A stretch of DNA of 64,000 nucleotides, from positions 2,666,001 to 2,730,000 of the forward strand of contig JAVHKY010000053.1 of assembly GCA_035079385.1 (NCBI GenBank). The letters are read 5' to 3'. This DNA comes from Aspidiotus rigidus. Taxonomy: Eukaryota > Arthropoda > Insecta > Hemiptera > Diaspididae. The notes under the pieces are model-generated. The model was not told the DNA's origin. It was given only the letters and a program-made list of their open reading frames with translations, and did not search any database. Positions 31,789 to 42,235 of this stretch are shown one piece after another; the first letter of the stretch is position 1; every line of letters starts with the position of its first letter. A program made the position numbers and the translations under genes.

Positions 31789-33641
31789 TTAACTCAGCTC
31801 AAGTTTCTCTTCAATATAAAAAGAAGGGTTTCCAATATTTAAATAACTAAATAATGCCGGAAAAGAACACACGATGTGGAAGCTCGTAACACAAAAACTT
31901 AAGTACTTATAGGATAAATCCAGAAAAGGTTTGTGCCGTTTTCCATGGCCGATTCTGGGTTCAATACCGAGAAATCTCTCAAGAATGATATCAACAATTT
32001 TGAATAACCCTTCGAATAGGAGAAATGAAGCAACGATACCTAGCAGACCCAACACTGTACGCTCAGCAGTTTGATCTACAAGGAAGATGACAAGGTTCAA
32101 TTATTTTACTTCGTCAATTGAAATTAGTCGGAAAAAGCAAATTATGAAAATTTCTCTTACACAAAAATTCTCTGTCAGGCATTTTTAGGGGTACAGGAAG
32201 AGACAAGTCCTTGAACTCTACTTTCCCTAGATGCATATTAAGCCAGAATCCAAACTGAACTCCAACACAGGTACCCAAAATTGCACTCGTATCACCCCTT
32301 GGAAAACAGAAAAATCGTCAAATACAGGTTACTTTGCACGAAATATAAGAGTTCATCAATTATTTGAAATTAGAAAAGCGGACATAAATGGAAAAGTTTT
32401 CACCGATTATTGACAGGATGATAACTAACTTCGTAGGAGTCCATTTATGATCGGTAGGATAGAAGGTAAGCAGAATGAAACTTATTACGATGAAAGCTAA
32501 TGGGTAGTAATACGAATCAGCCTTCAACCATTTACTATCTATGTACTCAACGGCAGGTAGCAACGGTAAGACCATGACAGAAGATAGAAATAAACCAACT
32601 AACACGTCCTGTAAAAAAAAAAAAAAACGCAAGGCGTAAATTTTCAAAACTACGAATATATAATCAGTCAATTAGATGCGGTGAGCGCATGTGTTTCGTC
32701 ATTACCAGAACGCTATGCATTCCTAAATACAAGCGACTTAATGAGATCAGAATACACCATAATGCAGATAACACGATTCCGTAAATGACTGGAAACTAAA
32801 ACAAGAGTGCAATTCATATTACCAGCTTTTCACGAAAAATATCAGATAAAACAATAAGATGCTGAATGTAATTTATTCAACTTACTTCGTAATACTTTAA
32901 TAAATAGTATAATATACTCGAAGGGAATGCGATACCGACCATAGCATGGGTCGAAGGCATACCATGCTCCAGAGACCATTTTTTCTGTAAACGAATAACA
33001 GGAGGACACATCGGTCTTGGCCACTTGAGAATATCTTTGATACTCTGACCTGTCAAGAAACCCAATTTTCAGATTAATTCATTGAACGATGATAATGAAA
33101 CACGTCGTCATGCATATATTACGGTATCTTAAATCTTCAAAGGTACAAGGTCATACAATCAATAAAAAATCATACCTGTATACATGACGATAGTCCATAC
33201 TAGCACTAGTTTTCTCGCTACAACTGCATTGATATTCCAGATAAAGAATGGAATAAATATAGCGTACCCGACTTCGTCTCCCAAGTACGTTCCGAATAAA
33301 AATAAATAATACCAGAACTTGTTTCTCACTGAGTAGTTCTTTAATTCTTTTGAATCCGTGGATTCATTAATAATTTCGGGAGTCTGTGGTGGATCTTTGG
33401 AGAGTATTATTTCGTTAGGTTGATGAGAGGTTTCTTTGATTTCGTGGTAAGAAGACGAATGTTGTAGCGATTTTTTTCGTTGAAAAGTGGTGGTTTCTTC
33501 AACATTTTGCGCTTCTTTCGGTGCTACTTTGAACGTATTATTCCCTTTATACGATACACCGAAAACTTTCTGAATTCTGGCTACGATGTGGGGATCTTCG
33601 AATATTTCTTTGAAACGATATAAGAAATCCATTCTGCACAT
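31789..33641 (-). CDS. SGPP1: Sphingosine-1-phosphate phosphatase, six coding exons
   Basis: It removes phosphate from sphingosine-1-phosphate in the endoplasmic reticulum membrane, recycling sphingosine for ceramide synthesis. Exons: 33641-33176, 33049-32886, 32795-32706, 32608-32430, 32297-32161, 32075-31789. All junctions are GT-AG with matching phases and the product is 440 aa, the family's usual length. The lipid phosphatase boxes are complete: K160-x6-RP168, PSTH at 187-190 and SR-x5-H-x3-D with His237 and Asp241. GDTSAILG opens the region after exon 4. Several membrane segments follow residue 120. The first 110 residues are polar and poorly conserved. A vertebrate-type SGPP1/SGPP2 distinction cannot be made here, so the symbol names the family. 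Confidence 0.92.
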
Positions 33642-34084
33642 CTAATCGAACCGTGTTTTCATTAAAAATGAAACATATTCTGCAAATATACTCGTGAAAT
33701 TATCATTGGTTGTATGGTCCCGAAGAACCCAAGTAGACAACAGAACAAAGATTTTTGAAATATACCCAACAACTTCTAGAGAAATCAAGTAACAGTTGTG
33801 AACAGGATGGATCTTTGAATGGTTCCGGCAACATTACCAGGTGAACGACGAAACGGAAACCGATATCTTCACTCAGAAGTCAATACATGTTTTTTCGAGT
33901 GAGCAGTCAAAAGTCATGTCCACATTCCACTACTTGAATAATCTCAATGTCGAAGATGATTTCTCGCGTAAACCAACGAAAGTATATAATAAAAATAATA
34001 ATGTCTCACATGCACGAACAGGTGGGATCGCAGGGAGGATGACCGAGACCGACTAAGGTTAGGTATCAAAGTTCAAGCCCAAAA

Positions 34085-34128
34085 GGAACTATCGATATAC
34101 TATCGATAATGATATTATCGATAGTTCC
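34085..34128. promoter_or_regulatory. Palindrome with three TATCGATA (DRE-type) sites
   Basis: TATCGATA occurs at 34090-34097, 34101-34108 and 34116-34123. The outer arms ggaactatcgata and tatcgatagttcc are perfect reverse complements. TATCGATA is the site bound by DREF in Drosophila, common at promoters of housekeeping genes. The cluster lies about 0.45 kb upstream of the SGPP start. It could be part of that promoter or a chance by-product of a repeat. Confidence 0.45.
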
Positions 34129-34184
34129 CCAAAAAAACTATCGAGACTGACGTTAGTTATATTGAAAAAAAAAAAACGCCGATA

Positions 34185-34549
34185 GTGTCGTCTTGCAGTC
34201 GGATTATTATTAGGTATGTAGGATTCAACGACAGTTGGTTTAATAATTGTTGGGTAACATTCTCAGTCGGATTTCATTTGTGTCGATTCAATGAGAGTCG
34301 GTTTCCAATTGTGTCGGATTCAAACGAATTCGCCTTCACCCATATTCGATTGAAACTGCAGTCGGCTATAGGTTTCATACTTGGTCTGTTACATTGTCGG
34401 ACAAATAATTTTCCAACAACTTCCCAGTCGGTCATTATAATATTTTCGGGCAAATGTTCAGTCGGACAGAATTCAGTCGGTTCAACTTGCTCTCGGATTC
34501 TTTTTTTGTCGGTTATCTCCGGAGTCGAATTCATTGTCGGTCTTACATT
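34185..34549 (+). repeat. Degenerate GTCGG(A/T)TT repeat
   Basis: About sixteen copies of gtcgg or tcgga occur 15-30 bp apart, all in the same orientation, with unrelated AT-rich spacers. The 159-codon open frame here follows from the repeat and is not a gene. It abuts copy B of the GAGGAG TIR family. Confidence 0.6.
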
Positions 34550-34938
34550 TGAGGAGTTATCTGTCAAAAGGGCACCCGTCAAAGGGGTGCCCTTTCTGCG
34601 GATATCCACATTTTTGAATTCTCTGAACCATTTCCTATCAATATACAAAATTTTGAAAAAATGAAAAATTACATGTACACTTATGGTCACTCAACCCCAT
34701 CTCCAAAAAAAGGGCACCCAAGGTACACATCTTTATGAAATTGTCCCAGATTCATTTGTCGATCAATTTGAAAAATAATTAGTGATCTGTAAAGATGAAA
34801 AGACACAAAATATTTTTTGTCATTACAGATTTTTTGATAAAACGAATGTGGAATGAGTAATCTGAACATGAAACTTCAAAGACGTATTTTGAAAATCAAT
34901 TATTGCTCATGGGTGCCCTTTTGACAGATAACTCCTCA
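34550..34938 (-). mobile_element. TIR element, GAGGAGTTATCTGTC family, copy B
   Basis: This full-length 389-bp copy is in opposite orientation to copy A. It lacks the nested CCCGGTAAAC element and so serves as its empty site. Each end carries TGAGGAGTTATCTGTCAAAA. TT or ATT flanks both copies, so the duplication is short. Confidence 0.85.
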
Positions 34939-35109
34939 TTTGCCTCATTGCCCGACGGGTTGGAGAATGTGCAAAATTTGTAAACATATGTAGAGAGCAT
35001 TTGTGTGTAGTACCCACACACCCAAACTGCAGGTTTTCCTCTGAGATAATTATGTTTATTATGATCCCATCTCAAAAGTTGGGCTGATGAGTGATGTAGA
35101 CATGCAGTG

Positions 35110-35405
35110 CTGCATCAATGCGTACGGATTTATCCGTATTTGTACAGGTTTTTGGACCTGGAAAAAAAGAGTACAGATTTTTGTTAAAATCTGGTTTTTG
35201 TACAGATTTTTTCAATTTTAACGTTCCAAACTTCCAAAGCCGAATGATATCACTCCAGAGCCGGTTCATTCTATTCCGGTGTCAATTTATCTTGCTCCGG
35301 AGCCGGTTTATTTTGCTCTGGAGTTGGTTCATTATGTTCCGCAGCCGGTTAAAATCCCTATTTTATGAAAAAAAAAATCTGTACTTGGAAAAAAATCCGT
35401 ATTAA
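35110..35405. mobile_element. Inverted-repeat element with CCGGAGCCGGTT interior
   Basis: The left end carries acggatttatccgtatttgtacagg and related 'gtacagattttt' phrases. The right end carries atctgtacttgg and aaaatccgtatt as mirrors. The centre (about 35245-35350) is a degenerate roughly 30-bp repeat of ctccggagccggtttatttt. Non-coding. Confidence 0.5.
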
Positions 35406-36433
35406 TTATTTTAACTACTTTTGATGGGATTTGATGCAAAATGAATACAAAAAATTGAAAATTTTGTAAAGTGGTGACAGAAAATAAGGAGAAAATGATC
35501 CATTTTCTGAAGAGTATGTGTTGGGTGAGTCGGAAAAATTGTACCTCAACCTGCAACTAAAATCTCACAAACTAATGATTTACTGTTCTCGTCATTATTT
35601 GGTTGAATTTCCGTTCTCAAACAAATATTTCGAACTTTGATACCTGGTTCGTTTTTGCTGTTGTGACGAAATAATGACGTATAATTACTATAGATTTTAA
35701 AAATAAGGCCTGAAGCAAAGGCTTTGAAAAAAAAAATTAATCCAATAGGATTTGTGGAATCCAAAACGGGAAAAAATTATACGCATCCGAACTTCTTCGA
35801 GTACTCTTAAAACAAGCTCCTTGCAATTTTTGATCCTCGGGGAAATAGAAAAGGAAGCGAACGTTCTATTCATTTGCATTATTGATATTATTATTGTTAT
35901 TATTATTATTACTTTTCCTTCATTTTTTTCAAACAATTTTTCCACTAATTCATCGAAAGCCTAATAGGCCTAGCAATAACCAGGTCAGCATTCAAAATAG
36001 ATCATGAGTTGCTCCAGGTAACCAACTGTATCTTTTCGTCTCAAATAATTTGCAAAAAATTTCTTTCTTCCAACCAAATTTGGCCTTAGATTCTTAAGGC
36101 TCGATGAAAATTCTAAAAATCTTCAGAATTAGCAAGATGTTCTTTCTCGAGACGATTCATTTGCGGTATTTTCAATAATTCGAAAATATTACGCAAACCC
36201 TCAAATCGCAAGCTTCGACAGTCTCTTCAAAACCAACAATTGTACCATCAATTTGTGTAAAAAAATAAAGAAAAAAGTAATACAATTTCCATAATTATAT
36301 TGAAAAAAATTAACGATATTAATGGTGAATAAATGAGAAAAACAGCCATCTTAGTAATCTTACGAAAGTAGAAGTCGGGACAGAAAAAACAAATTGAAAA
36401 CTAAAACTATATTCTCTCACTTATCAGACGAGT
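35406..36433. other. No gene recognised; probable MAGT1 3' flank
   Basis: AT-rich sequence with a short ATT run at about 35880-35912. Open frames here are short and unconvincing. Confidence 0.35.
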
Positions 36434-37426
36434 TCACAACAAGCCTCTGTACGGATATCCTCCGGCTTTTGCTTTAAAAATAGACAAAATCGTGCTGAAT
36501 AATAGAGCAGCAACAACAACGGCAACAGATGTAGTAACTTTTTTCCCAGCTGTGTTATCGGAATGATAACCATTTTCAATTATCATGATCAGGCATGCGG
36601 TAAAGATTGCATTCAACATGAATATTATATATGTTTCGCTCACAAATTGATACTGCGAAGAACCGTGAATGTAGTTTATACCATTCTCTGAACGGTGATA
36701 AAACGATGCGCCTCGAATATGGTTCCACATTTGTCCGGAAGTCATTACGAGACACACGCTAATAAGGAGAACTGCCCACAACGTTCGATTATGTAGAAAT
36801 TCGAAATTTTCCTGCTTGAAGTACATCACTAGCGAGCCCACGAAGAACAAAGTCAATAAACCAAAAGTGCTAACATAATTTGGGGGTCGGAATATTTTGA
36901 AATCCATGCCCGTTTTCTCGGTAATGAATCGGCTTATTGATTCAGCCGAAAAACCAACACGTTGCATTTCCAGTTGTGATAGTTCACTTACGCGGATCAC
37001 CTTTTTTTTAGGTGGAATGTAAACAATCATAGGAGCGGAATTTAATTGTAACGATTGGAAAACGTCTGAACCATCATCGTAATCCACCATAGCGAAGAAT
37101 AGCTTATCCGACAAACCATACATCAAGTGGAACGATTTCGCTACTATATTGAATTCTTCATTAACCATCCCGCAAATAGAACATTCCCGATGTGATGCCA
37201 GCGCGGTGAACATTATTACCATCGAATAGTTACGTCCAGGCCATTTAACGTATTCTTTGAACTTGAAGCTATTCAATTTTATGACATTCTTCTTCGCAGT
37301 CATGTCTTTCAAATGGGAAACTTTCTCCGACAGAGAAGATCCTTTTTCCGATTTGAAACAGTGCAGGCATTGAATTGAGAGAACAGTAACAATAATGGCA
37401 GTAATGGGTAACCTGTATCCACTCAT
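36434..37426 (-). CDS. MAGT1: MAGT1/TUSC3-type OST3/OST6 subunit of oligosaccharyltransferase
   Basis: The family forms the oxidoreductase subunit of the STT3B-type oligosaccharyltransferase in the endoplasmic reticulum and helps glycosylate cysteine-rich sites. Magnesium transport has also been proposed. The 330-residue frame is a single exon of the usual length. It has a signal peptide (residues 1 to about 23), a lumenal thioredoxin-like domain (about 45-175) with the redox pair CSIC at 82-85 in the usual setting ASHRECSICGMV, and four membrane segments (about 186-204, 216-233, 262-283, 299-317). QMWNHIRGA after the second segment is a family hallmark. Human MAGT1 has CVVC, so the two middle residues differ. 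It is divergent from MED17. Confidence 0.93.
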   Translation of the reverse strand: MSGYRLPITAIIVTVLSIQCLHCFKSEKGSSLSEKVSHLKDMTAKKNVIKLNSFKFKEYVKWPGRNYSMVIMFTALASHRECSICGMVNEEFNIVAKSFHLMYGLSDKLFFAMVDYDDGSDVFQSLQLNSAPMIVYIPPKKKVIRVSELSQLEMQRVGFSAESISRFITEKTGMDFKIFRPPNYVSTFGLLTLFFVGSLVMYFKQENFEFLHNRTLWAVLLISVCLVMTSGQMWNHIRGASFYHRSENGINYIHGSSQYQFVSETYIIFMLNAIFTACLIMIIENGYHSDNTAGKKVTTSVAVVVAALLFSTILSIFKAKAGGYPYRGLL

Positions 37427-38067
37427 TTTCTTGAATTGGCGTTATTACGAATAAGAAGTGCACTAAGTCTGAAGTTGTAAAAGTCAAGACGAACTAACAA
37501 CATAATATTATGGTATCATTACCGGTCAATTTTCCGACACGTATCATCTCAAAATACCAATCTCCAATACGTACGTGGACTTTTAATATTCTCTGCTCAA
37601 CATAGATACGTTAGATAGTACGGGAAAACCAAGTTCTTCAAGATTTGGGAATCTTAATCTTCTTTCGAATCAAATCTTCCCTGAAAATTATAACATTATC
37701 AATTTATCATTACTGCCATCCTGCAGCATCCAAGTTAATATTATGAATGATATGGTTTTTGGTTGAAAAATCGAATAATAAATCTTCATCAGGCATGATA
37801 TCGATATCGACATCGATGGAACTTGAAAAGTCGACTTTTATCATTGTCCGAAATCCGAATGGTAATTTGTAGGAGCGCTACTTGTGGCAGCAAACTTGAT
37901 CCACGCTAACACCTACCTACCTATCTGCTGGTCCGTTTAGAATACTGAAATCGGCATCAAGAATTACAGCTTTTCGGTAGAATAGAACTTCTTATTAAAT
38001 TAAGTACGCTCGTTCGATAATGATGTAGGATTAGACGGTAGTATAGGAGTTTCTCTCATTCTTTAAA
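37427..38067. promoter_or_regulatory. Shared 641-bp divergent promoter region of MAGT1 and MED17
   Basis: The two start codons face away from each other across this gap, which must hold both promoters and 5' untranslated regions. A TATCGATA site lies at 37799-37806, in the middle, within a run of tcgatatcgacatcgatgg. No TATA box is evident, fitting broad housekeeping promoters. Confidence 0.5.
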
Positions 38068-41000
38068 ATGGCTGCGCATTCCATGAATGTGAATCTATCG
38101 CTAGAAACACCGGCTGAAAGTATCATCCAAGAAATTACTTACGATGGACAAGAAATCTACCAACCGTAATTGAATGACGCTTATAGATTTATATTCCCTT
38201 TTTTCAATTGTAAAATCATTAAACTGTATTAACAATCTATTTCAGACCGCTGTCTATGTCCGAAAATTTAACGAGATTGGCGCAAAAAATTGATTTTTCG
38301 AAACCAGTCTCTGATGATCCGGAAATTGAAACGTCTAGTGAAGATAAACCAGAAGAAGTTGCAGTAGATAGTGCCGCGGCTTCGGCAAACTTACTGTGGG
38401 AAACGATCGCGACTAAAATTAGGTACAGTTTGCCGCCGCATCAAATTTTTCAGGTCATTGTGTAGAAATAATTTTAATAATTGAAAAACTTGTAGAAATG
38501 CAAGCACCGAAGTAAGCGTGTTGATCGACATATTGAACGTAACTCGTGAAAAACATTATATGATATTAGATCCCATACCCTTGGACCAATCTGAGACGAA
38601 ACCCATCGCGCAAGTATATTCTCGTAAGAAGGTAATCTCATTATATAACCCCGCTTGATATTTTGTTCGACACCTGCTACAAAACTTTATCACTCTATGT
38701 CTAGTCTTTGGCTCAAGCTGCATCTATGTTGACATCCGCAGCTGAAAGATTGAGATCTACTTTGAGCGAAACGAGTCGAGCTCGAAGCATGGCTGATTTT
38801 CACATTGATTTGTTACGATTGCGGCAAAATTTTAGACTCAAGAAAGTTGCCAATTCTATTATTGGAGATCTCAGTTACAGAACAGGTAAACAAGGATTAA
38901 TTAATCGTGATTTTCGCGACGCCACTCGTTCTAATCGAATCTTAACGATCGAATTTTGTAGCGGGATCGAAATTCCAGCAGACAGGTATGTTCGAAGTAT
39001 CAAAAGCGGATGACGAAGAAAAGCCTAATTCTTCTGGAGAGGATAATTCTAATCAAAAATTGACTACTTCCACTCAGTCGTCGTCGGCATTACGTGTAAC
39101 AATTCCTACTGAATTACAAGGTGTAGCGTATATCATGGTTTTGTGTCAAAAAGGTGAGACTTTTTTTCGTTTTCTATTTATTTTTCTTTTATCCATGATG
39201 ATTTTGTCGAGGTGTAAATTTCCATTTTTATTTCAGACGATGAAAAATTATTTAATACATCATTCAGTTCGCTAAGTTCGACGTCTCCGCCTTCGAATCC
39301 AGATTCATCGTGGCAGCAGAAGTTGGAAGCCGCTCAGAATGTTTTATTTTGTAAAGAACTATTCAATCAACTTGCCAAAGAAGCTGTGCAATTACAAGCC
39401 CTCATTCCTCACATGGTTATTGGCAATCAAATTACCGCGACAGTAAGTCAAGTGATTCCTGTTGTATGAAGATCGTGTCCAAAAGATTTTACTTTAGCAT
39501 TTTTTTGTCTCACAGAGTTTAATATACAGTTTCTTTTTGTCTACATCACTTCTGTAGTCCGAAAGAAAAAATGGGTAAAGTTTTCATTTGAATTCGGGCT
39601 TGCTATGGATTATAGTAAAGATTTTGAACACAATAAAAATTTAAACTACCAAAAGTTAAGGAGAATAACTCGGAAGTGAACAAAAAACACCAAAATAATT
39701 CAAAGGAAACGTAGATCAAACAACTTGATAAATTTTCAACGATATGGACTTCGTTCTATTATTATTATATATTTTTACAAGATCTTATTTTCAAGAAAAT
39801 CAATTTTTCCGTAGGTATTACCTGGTATTCAGTTAGTCATAGGATTATGCCACAGTTCTGCATCGGAAAATGCGAAACCCAATTCAAATAAAACAACGCC
39901 ACCGAAATCAAATCATGACCATGTTTTGGAGCATTCGCTACATCAGCTTTTGCGAGAAACCCATCATAAAAATACTCACCATCCGTTTCCACATCCGAGT
40001 TCAGGACCCCTAGGACCGAGTAAGAAACGATATTTAGCGGGACCGAATGCCGCTGATCGTTACGAACTACTACAAATGGCCAAAAAGTGAGTTCGGTCGA
40101 GATATTTTGCGCCTTATTTAATAATTTAGTTATAATGATATTCATAGTTTGTGTGTACGTTTACGGATTTCAGTCCAACACTATTAGAACAAATCATTGA
40201 ACAGTCTCAACACTACTATATGCGATTGCAAGCGGAGCAAGTTCTCGATAGTATTTCTAGACAAGTAAGCATTTTTATTGGGTAACTTAATTTCCGATTG
40301 AAAAATAACGAAAACTCCTACCAACAAATACTGAAAAAGTGCTCTTTTTAATTCCAAGTTGCGCTATGTTGATTGCAGATAAAGGATCCAGTTATTATAT
40401 CACATTGGAATTCATTAAATTCTCCAACTCAATCTTGCGTACGGATAACGATAGTTTCGTTAGGATTTGATTACAATTGTCGCACTTCGTTGATGGTTCA
40501 TGTTCTGCAGAAATCATTCAGATGTATTTGTAAAGATGGCAAAGTAATAACTCTTTCCTACGAACCGCAAGAATTACGTGATCTCATTTTATGTCAAGTA
40601 AGCGACCTAGAGAAAACTACTTCGGGTTGAAAAATAAGGAGCAAAATAAATCAATCTTCTCCTTTCTTCAGATTTACCAACATCAAATGATGGGTGTTCA
40701 GAACGTCGCCCGAAGTATGGGCTGGCAATTACTAGCTAGCACTCCTTTTCTGGGCATTGGAAATGTCGAACCATTAGGTAGCGCAGGTTCTAGCATTTTA
40801 GCATCGCCACTCGGAGACAGGTTGGTTGATCTCATCAAATTCTAAGTCGACTTCTCCATATTATAGTCTTTAACCGGTGATACTTTTAATGATTACTTGC
40901 AGATTAATCGCGATCAGATGCGAACCACAGGGCCAAGTTCACGTCAACATCGCGCACTCACCGCGAAAAGATTTTTTCAGTGGACAACTTTTGAAGGAAA

Positions 41001-41116
41001 GGAAGTGGGAAAATTTGGGTGGACCTTTCAAAGAGGTTCGGTGGGATAAAATGGAGGGTAAAAATTTCCTCAATAAGATTGAGTTGTTAATGGCTAGCTT
41101 GACTAGTTCATCTTAA
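38068..41116 (+). CDS. MED17: Mediator complex subunit 17, eleven coding exons
   Basis: It is a head-module subunit of Mediator, linking activators to RNA polymerase II. Exons: 38068-38165, 38246-38422, 38496-38631, 38705-38885, 38962-39153, 39237-39442, 39815-40086, 40174-40264, 40379-40597, 40672-40820, 40903-41116. All junctions are GT-AG with matching phases, giving 644 aa against about 640-650 in flies and humans. Diagnostic stretches are [10 protein letters not shown] near the N-terminus, [39 protein letters not shown] with GDLSYRTAGSKF across an intron, and the C-terminal [18 protein letters not shown]. The fifth exon start is set by homology, because the frame stays open past the true donor at 38886. 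Confidence 0.95.
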
Positions 41117-41480
41117 TCAACGATGTTAGGCGCCTTTGTTGTGAATATTTGTAGGTAATTATTTAATATAAAGCAGACCAAGGATTGTAAAGAATGTTCG
41201 TCGAATTTTCTCGACTCATTTTTAATGATGGTGTATGATATAAAAATTCAACTTACTCGATCAAGTAATTTGTATATGTTCCTCTCCCTTTCTGTTTGAA
41301 TATATATTATTTAGAATTGTTTTATAACTTCTGTTGCTAAGTGTAGTGAATTGAATAATGAAGAAAATCGAGGACAGGAATTAAAGAAGAAAACTGGCCG
41401 AAACTTCCACCTCTCTTACAAAACTCACGATAACAAAAATTGTTTCTCAAATCGATTACATACAACGTAAAAAATATATG

Positions 41481-41486
41481 TTTATT
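41481..41486 (-). terminator. Candidate polyadenylation signal of dorsal
   Basis: AATAAA on the minus strand, about 750 bp downstream of the dorsal long-intron isoform stop. MED17 ends at 41116 on the other strand, so the two genes are tail-to-tail with about 1.1 kb between stop codons. Confidence 0.4.
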
Positions 41487-42235
41487 CAAAGTGTCACTTT
41501 ACAGTACGTTAAGATTTGTTTGATAAAACCAGATCAATATTCATAAATCGAAAGAAAGAAAGAAAGAAAGGAAAAAAAAAACTATCTTAATAGTTTGAAT
41601 ATGTATTAGAGATCACAGTAAAGAGAGACGAGATTTTTTTTACAAAGCGAGCATTGTGAATACAAAATTCTGGTAAGTAAGGCACGATAAAATAAAAATA
41701 AGGTAAGAAGAGAAAAAGATACGATAAGAACTTCAAAGCAGACTTGTTTTTGTCCATTCGTAAATAAAGTATACCGAACTTCGGTTCAACAAAATTAAGC
41801 ATCGAAAAATAAGAAAAAAAAAAGTCTGTCGATTTCATCCTTATTGCCGCAAAAACTAAAATATCACTTATCTTACAAAATTAAATAATTTCATCGATCA
41901 CTCTGATAAATAGTTGTTGGGAGTATAAAAGTGTAGTAAGTATTCACTCATTTTCAGCAGAATGGTGTATCACTCTTTGCGTGATAAAGAGAGAAACAAA
42001 ATGCTCTTTACCTGAAAAAATATTTTTTACTCGCTTGGAAAATCAACGTACAAACTAAAAGTCATTGATAAAAAAGAAAAAAAAAAAAAAAAACAAGAAA
42101 AATAATAAAAAGAAACAAAAGAAAAAAATTAAAAAGGTAGACGTAGATAACAAAATAATTGTAACAGAAACAAAAGACTTCGAGGTTGGTACTTCCAGTT
42201 GCGTAGTTTTGATTATCGACCATCTGAATCTATAT

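Noticed and set aside
33841..34056. 71-codon open frame upstream of SGPP
   Set aside because: Lies in the likely promoter or 5' untranslated region on the opposite strand, with no recognisable content.
34185..34664. 159-codon open frame
   Set aside because: Runs across the GTCGG repeat and into a TIR element, so it is a by-product of the repeat.
38886..38961. Continuation of the MED17 frame past exon 4
   Set aside because: The frame is open, but homology resumes only after the intron 38886-38961 (GSKF...). The read-through wording does not fit the family.
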